A stretch of DNA of 64,000 nt from Nicotiana tabacum. Lineage: Eukaryota > Streptophyta > Magnoliopsida > Solanales > Solanaceae. A program made the translations under genes and the position numbers. The stretch spans positions 157,136,178 through 157,200,177 of the forward strand of contig NC_134085.1 of the NCBI RefSeq assembly GCF_000715075.1. The letters run 5' to 3'. The notes beneath the pieces are model-generated. The model was given only the letters and a program-made list of their open reading frames with translations. It was not told the DNA's origin and made no database searches. This document shows, in pieces, positions 60,019 through 64,000 of the stretch; position 1 is the stretch's first letter; the number at the start of each line of letters is the position of its first letter.

Positions 60019-62770
60019 ATTTATGTCACACCTCCTTTTTGCGCGCCCGGCCCCGAAGGGTTAAAAATGCGCGGGTGGAGTTTTTCCAATTTAAGTGACA
60101 ATATTCGAAATGGGATTATTTATTTAATTCAGAGTCGCCACTTGGGAAATGTTTGGCTTTTGGTGTCCCAAGTCACCGGTTTATCTTGAATCCCAAATCG
60201 AGGAAATTTTCGACTTTTCCAAATGAAGTCTGCGAACCAGAAATTCTAAGTAAGGAATTCTGTTGACCCGAGGGAAGGTGTTAGGCGCCCTCGAATCCCG
60301 TGGTTCTAGCACGGTCGCTTAAATTGTTATAATGGCAAAATATCGGATTTAAATACATGTTGTGACTTATGTGCTTTTATTAAGTTTAAAACCGCTTTTA
60401 TTATTATCACTTATTTTTATAGAATTGCAACGTCGTGAAAATGCATCTCGAACCACGTCACAATCAATGCGCCCGTGATCGTCAACACATTTGGACTTCG
60501 TTGAGATTTGGATTTGGGTCACATCAATGTGCACCCGAATTTAAGAATATGATTTAATTAAGCCGCGCCTAAAGAGTCTAACGCGTTACTATTTTCTGAG
60601 AAGGCCATGAGATTCACTAAACGGCCTAGCCCGAATTCTAAATATTATGATTAGTTGTTGAGGGCCCCGCAATTTGTATTTTTTATTTGGCGAGGCTCGT
60701 CTTATTATTTACGAGAGATATCCTAAAGTAGCTACATTTTCTATTATATTTGTCTCTAAAAAATAAATAAAAAAAAGAAAAAGGTACGTGCTAATTTACT
60801 TAACCAAATCCGGATTTCCTGTCAATCATTTGATTCATTTGGTGAATTGTTTGCAAGATGAAAAACGCAGTATTTCGCGGACCCTGTCTTTGATTTTGAT
60901 GAAAATGACATACAGGCTGGTGAAACGCTACATACTCCGAACATTTCTTGAGTTGAATTTAGCTAAACTTACTTAGGCAAGATTAAAGGGATTAACTACT
61001 AGGCATTGTTACTAATGGGATTTGAATGTGATCTTATGTACTACCTAACGAGACACAGCAAAAGGACTAAAATAAAAACAGGGCAGCATTGTATAAGTTT
61101 GGAGTATCTATACCCCGTATTAACAAAACAACTACAAACTAAAACATGAAGGACTAAACTCAGACGAGTGTTAGTTAACATACATTTTCGTACTGTTGAA
61201 TTGTAAACTAACAACCACACAGGCCCATTAATATACCACAAATATTACAACAAATAACTTTGAACTTCTTCAACTCTTTTTCATTTCATGCTTTCAAAAC
61301 TATTTCGGTTACACCAATATGGGGACTCGAAATGTGTACCTGGAAATACTGAAATGCAAAGGAGAAGGAGAAAAAGGTAGGGAAATCAGCAGCAGCAAGA
61401 AACAGAACTAGCAGTAGCAGCAGGACAGAAATACAGCAGCAACAGGAAACAGAATAGCAGCAGCAAGAATCAGAGTAACAGCAGCAATCAGAACAACACA
61501 ACAGAAAGGATTCTATTGCGAGGTGGAACTAGAGTTTGATGAAGAAACAACCAAATGAAACAGCACACAGTGTGATGGCAACAACACTCCAGACAATCCA
61601 ATTCCGGGATATACCAAATGCAACAAAACATTAACAATAAACTCGATTGAAACTTAGAAGAAGCAACACTGCCCAACGTATTGACAACAGATGAACTTCA
61701 GACAAACAAGACCAAGTTTCTGATTTCCTAATCTGTTTTATCTCTTTCTTGCTCTCTTTCTATTTCTGTATCTATGTGTATCTATCAGATCTCTTCTTTT
61801 TCTTTTCTATCCTCACAGTGTATGTCCTCTCTTTAATATCAGGTGGTATCCTTTTCTCTTTTACTCTCTTCTGCGTATCTCTCTCTATCTCCCCCCATCA
61901 GATGTCCTCCTCCCCTTTATAAGCCTTCACACTACCCCTTTTAACAGCCTGTTTAGAATATCACAGTACCCTCCCATGTGCCTTCACATTTTCAGATTCC
62001 AATTAGTTATTTAAGTATTAACCCCCATCAACATTCCCTGGCAGACTTAACTTTTAAAAGGTTTAATACTTTTAAACTAAAGCAAGGTATGGGCAGTAGA
62101 ATATATCTGACAGCATATGCTGTCAAACCATTTTTAACTCAAAAACCCTTTTATGCAGGAAACAGGTTGTGCACAATGCACATGCTGTGCACAAGTGCAC
62201 ATGCCATCAACTCAGATTTCAATTACAGATCAAGCCTTAGGTTTCTGAAATCATATTAACAACTATAAGTAACTGAACTTGGTTCCTAATTGATTCAGGC
62301 AAATGTTCAACAGAAGCAAATCAATTTATTTTGTTCAGGCAGTTGAAACTAATTGACGACACATGTCGACTCGACTATATTAGCATTAACATACACAATC
62401 GTAGCAAAAAATCAGACATTTAAACAGTATCGATGCATGATTCGAAATATACTGACTAAACAGAATTGCACTCGAGGAGTCAACTAGTCAGTCCAAATTT
62501 GAAAATCAGCTACTTGCACAACACTTACACACACATTATCAGAACAAATGGAAGGGCTTAATCAAACAACAGAAGTTCAGGCAAAGTGGTCAAGGTACAG
62601 TTGATGAAAGTCAAGGACAACAGATTTCAATAATCATGAACAACTTTTAAAAACAAATCACACGGACTAAAACAAGTAAAGAAAAAAAAAATGCAGACTC
62701 ACCTTAAAACTCGAAAAATCAAAAGTCTTGACTTGGATTCGAACAGACCTTTCTTAAGGCTGAACGGACT

Positions 62771-62810
62771 TTAATCGAGGTGTTTCTCAGATGAGAAACA
62801 CTTTGATTAA
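62771..62810. repeat. Palindrome in the solo LTR leader
   Basis: Arms beginning TTAATCGAGGTGTTTCTCA pair almost fully around a 2-base centre. It is the counterpart of 25499-25538. Confidence 0.85.
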
Positions 62811-62965
62811 AGTCCATTAGACCTTAATCTCTTCGGTTGAACCAGTGACGAAGAACTACAAAGTTCCAAAACTCAGATCTGGGATTCATGCTTCCCTGGT
62901 CAGATTCGGACCAAACCAAGTATGGTTTGGTCATGAGGGGGTACTGAGGAGTGTCTGGTATGAAT

Positions 62966-63133
62966 TTAAGGCAGATCGGTGTAGATTAGGTTCCGACTCG
63001 AATCTTCAAATGAAGATTCGAGAAGGTGGGATAAGATTCGAGGCGTGTGGTTGGTAGATTTGGGTTCAGGATGGCACGGGGGTTCTATGGTGTTAAGGGC
63101 GAGGTCACCGGCGTCCGTGCCGCCGGCTTTCAT
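62966..63133 (-). CDS. Small first-AUG ORF in the LTR leader (55 aa)
   Basis: It begins MKAGGTDAGDLALNTIEPP and ends at a TAA (62966-62968). It is the first ATG after the TATA box at 63236-63243. It differs by two residues from the ORF at 25165-25332. No domain is recognised. Confidence 0.4.
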   Translation of the reverse strand: MKAGGTDAGDLALNTIEPPCHPEPKSTNHTPRILSHLLESSFEDSSRNLIYTDLP

Positions 63134-64000
63134 GGTGAAGGATACAGGGGCGGCTAGGGTTTGAGGGGAAAGGTTTGTGAAGGGGACGACTACAGCCTGG
63201 GGGTTAGGATAGGGGGGCAGGGTAAAGGTTCTAGGCTTATATAGTTAGTGGGTGGGTTGATCTCAACCGTTAGATCAATCTAGATCTACGGTCTAGATCT
63301 GATGGCTTAAGTGGAACGGTGTCGTTTCGAGGGTAAAGGGTTTGGGTTGGTCCGGGTGGAAACGGGTCGGGGCCATTAGTGGGTTATGGGAAATTTGATC
63401 TTGGCCGTTGATCAATCTGAGATCAACGGCCCAGATCAGGCACGACCCAAACGACGTCGTTTGGACACACTAAGTATCAATTGGACTGGACCGGGCAGGC
63501 CTGGTTTGGGTGCATTGCTTGTTTGGGCCAATTTTTAAAAAATTGGCCCAATCCGGAAGAAGAAGGGGTCTTTTTTTTTTAATTATTTTTATTTCTTTTT
63601 TCTTATTTATTTTAAAAACAAAGCTAAGCAAAAAAAATCAAATTAAAATTAAATACACACTCAATTCAATTATTTGCATGCACACTAAAATATTTCAAAA
63701 CAGTTAAAATTAAACAAAAAATAAAATCATGGACGAAGATGCCTATTTATGATTTTCTATTTAACGACCGGATTACGGTTCGAATTATGCATGACACACA
63801 CATTTTTTGTATTTTGTTTTAATAAAGTAAAAATGGGCAAAAATCGCAAATAACCAACAAAGTGCCATGTAAAAATCCAAAATTTGTACAGCGGGGCCAA
63901 TTATTATTATTTTTTATTTCTTTTGGAGCGATTGTCGTGCGAAACAAAAATCACGTGCTCACAATTTATATACAACTTATATACAATTATGTAAGTTCTA

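Larger units (their letters stand above)
60024..63963 (-). mobile_element. Solo LTR of the Ogre-like family, 3.94 kb, TSD ATTTA
   Basis: On the minus strand it begins TGTGAGCACGTGATTTTTG at 63963 and ends GGAGGTGTGACA at 60024. The duplication ATTTA stands at 60019-60023 and 63964-63968. It is collinear with, and close to, the solo LTR at 24345-28544 in the opposite orientation. It has a TATA box (63236-63243), the leader ORF, the palindrome (62771-62810), the 18-bp palindrome (62108-62125), the CAG|GTACACA site (61333-61342) and the primer-like 11-mer (60130-60140). Confidence 0.95.

Overview
The window is nuclear plant DNA, almost certainly from a Solanaceae species and most like Nicotiana. 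It has spliced plant genes with GT-AG introns, Ogre/Tat-type Ty3/gypsy retrotransposons with very long LTRs and tRNA-Arg primer sites, tRNA-derived SINEs of the TS and Au types, RTE and L1-like LINE pieces, and several MITE families. There is no sign of bacterial or organellar sequence.

Positions 1-22.1 kb form a nested stack of retrotransposons. Ogre-like element A (minus strand, 1-10046, running off the left edge) sits inside the reverse transcriptase region of Ogre-like element B (minus strand, 10047-19984). B in turn sits inside the integrase/RT linker of a Ty1/copia element C (plus strand, 19985 to about 22.08 kb). The insertion order is therefore C, then B, then A. A and B share one layout in sense order: LTR, tRNA-Arg primer site, leader, extra ORF1 (plant-mobile-domain-like), spacer, gag, and in B protease with a G-patch, a probable intron, and RT. 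All coding parts are broken.

Positions 22-39 kb are gene-poor and filled with repeats. Two complete solo LTRs lie here (24345-28544, TSD AATAT; 33105-34777, TSD GTGTG), with a TS SINE, Tourist-, Stowaway- and hAT-like MITEs and AT-rich sequence.

Positions 40-56 kb hold the three host genes. The first is a DHHC protein S-acyltransferase (40018-45139, plus, 5 coding exons, 441 aa). The second is the small mitochondrial import chaperone Tim8 (46450-49664, minus, 2 exons, 78 aa), convergent with the first, with a 3 kb intron full of LINE-derived sequence. The third is a NAC transcription factor related to NAC083/VNI2 (54556-56012, plus, 3 exons, 245 aa), with a SINE in its second intron and another upstream.

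Positions 56-64 kb return to repeats: a TS SINE, a truncated RTE LINE, a TGTATC-rich tract, and a third solo LTR (60024-63963, minus, TSD ATTTA) of the same family as the one at 24345.

The most interesting signals lie inside the Ogre-like elements. They are: a hairpin repeated twice per element with covarying stems; a palindrome in the LTR leader kept by paired changes; a first-AUG small ORF in the LTR leader; a second primer-site-like 11-mer at fixed distance from the LTR 3' end; and an extra ORF that resembles the plant mobile domain.
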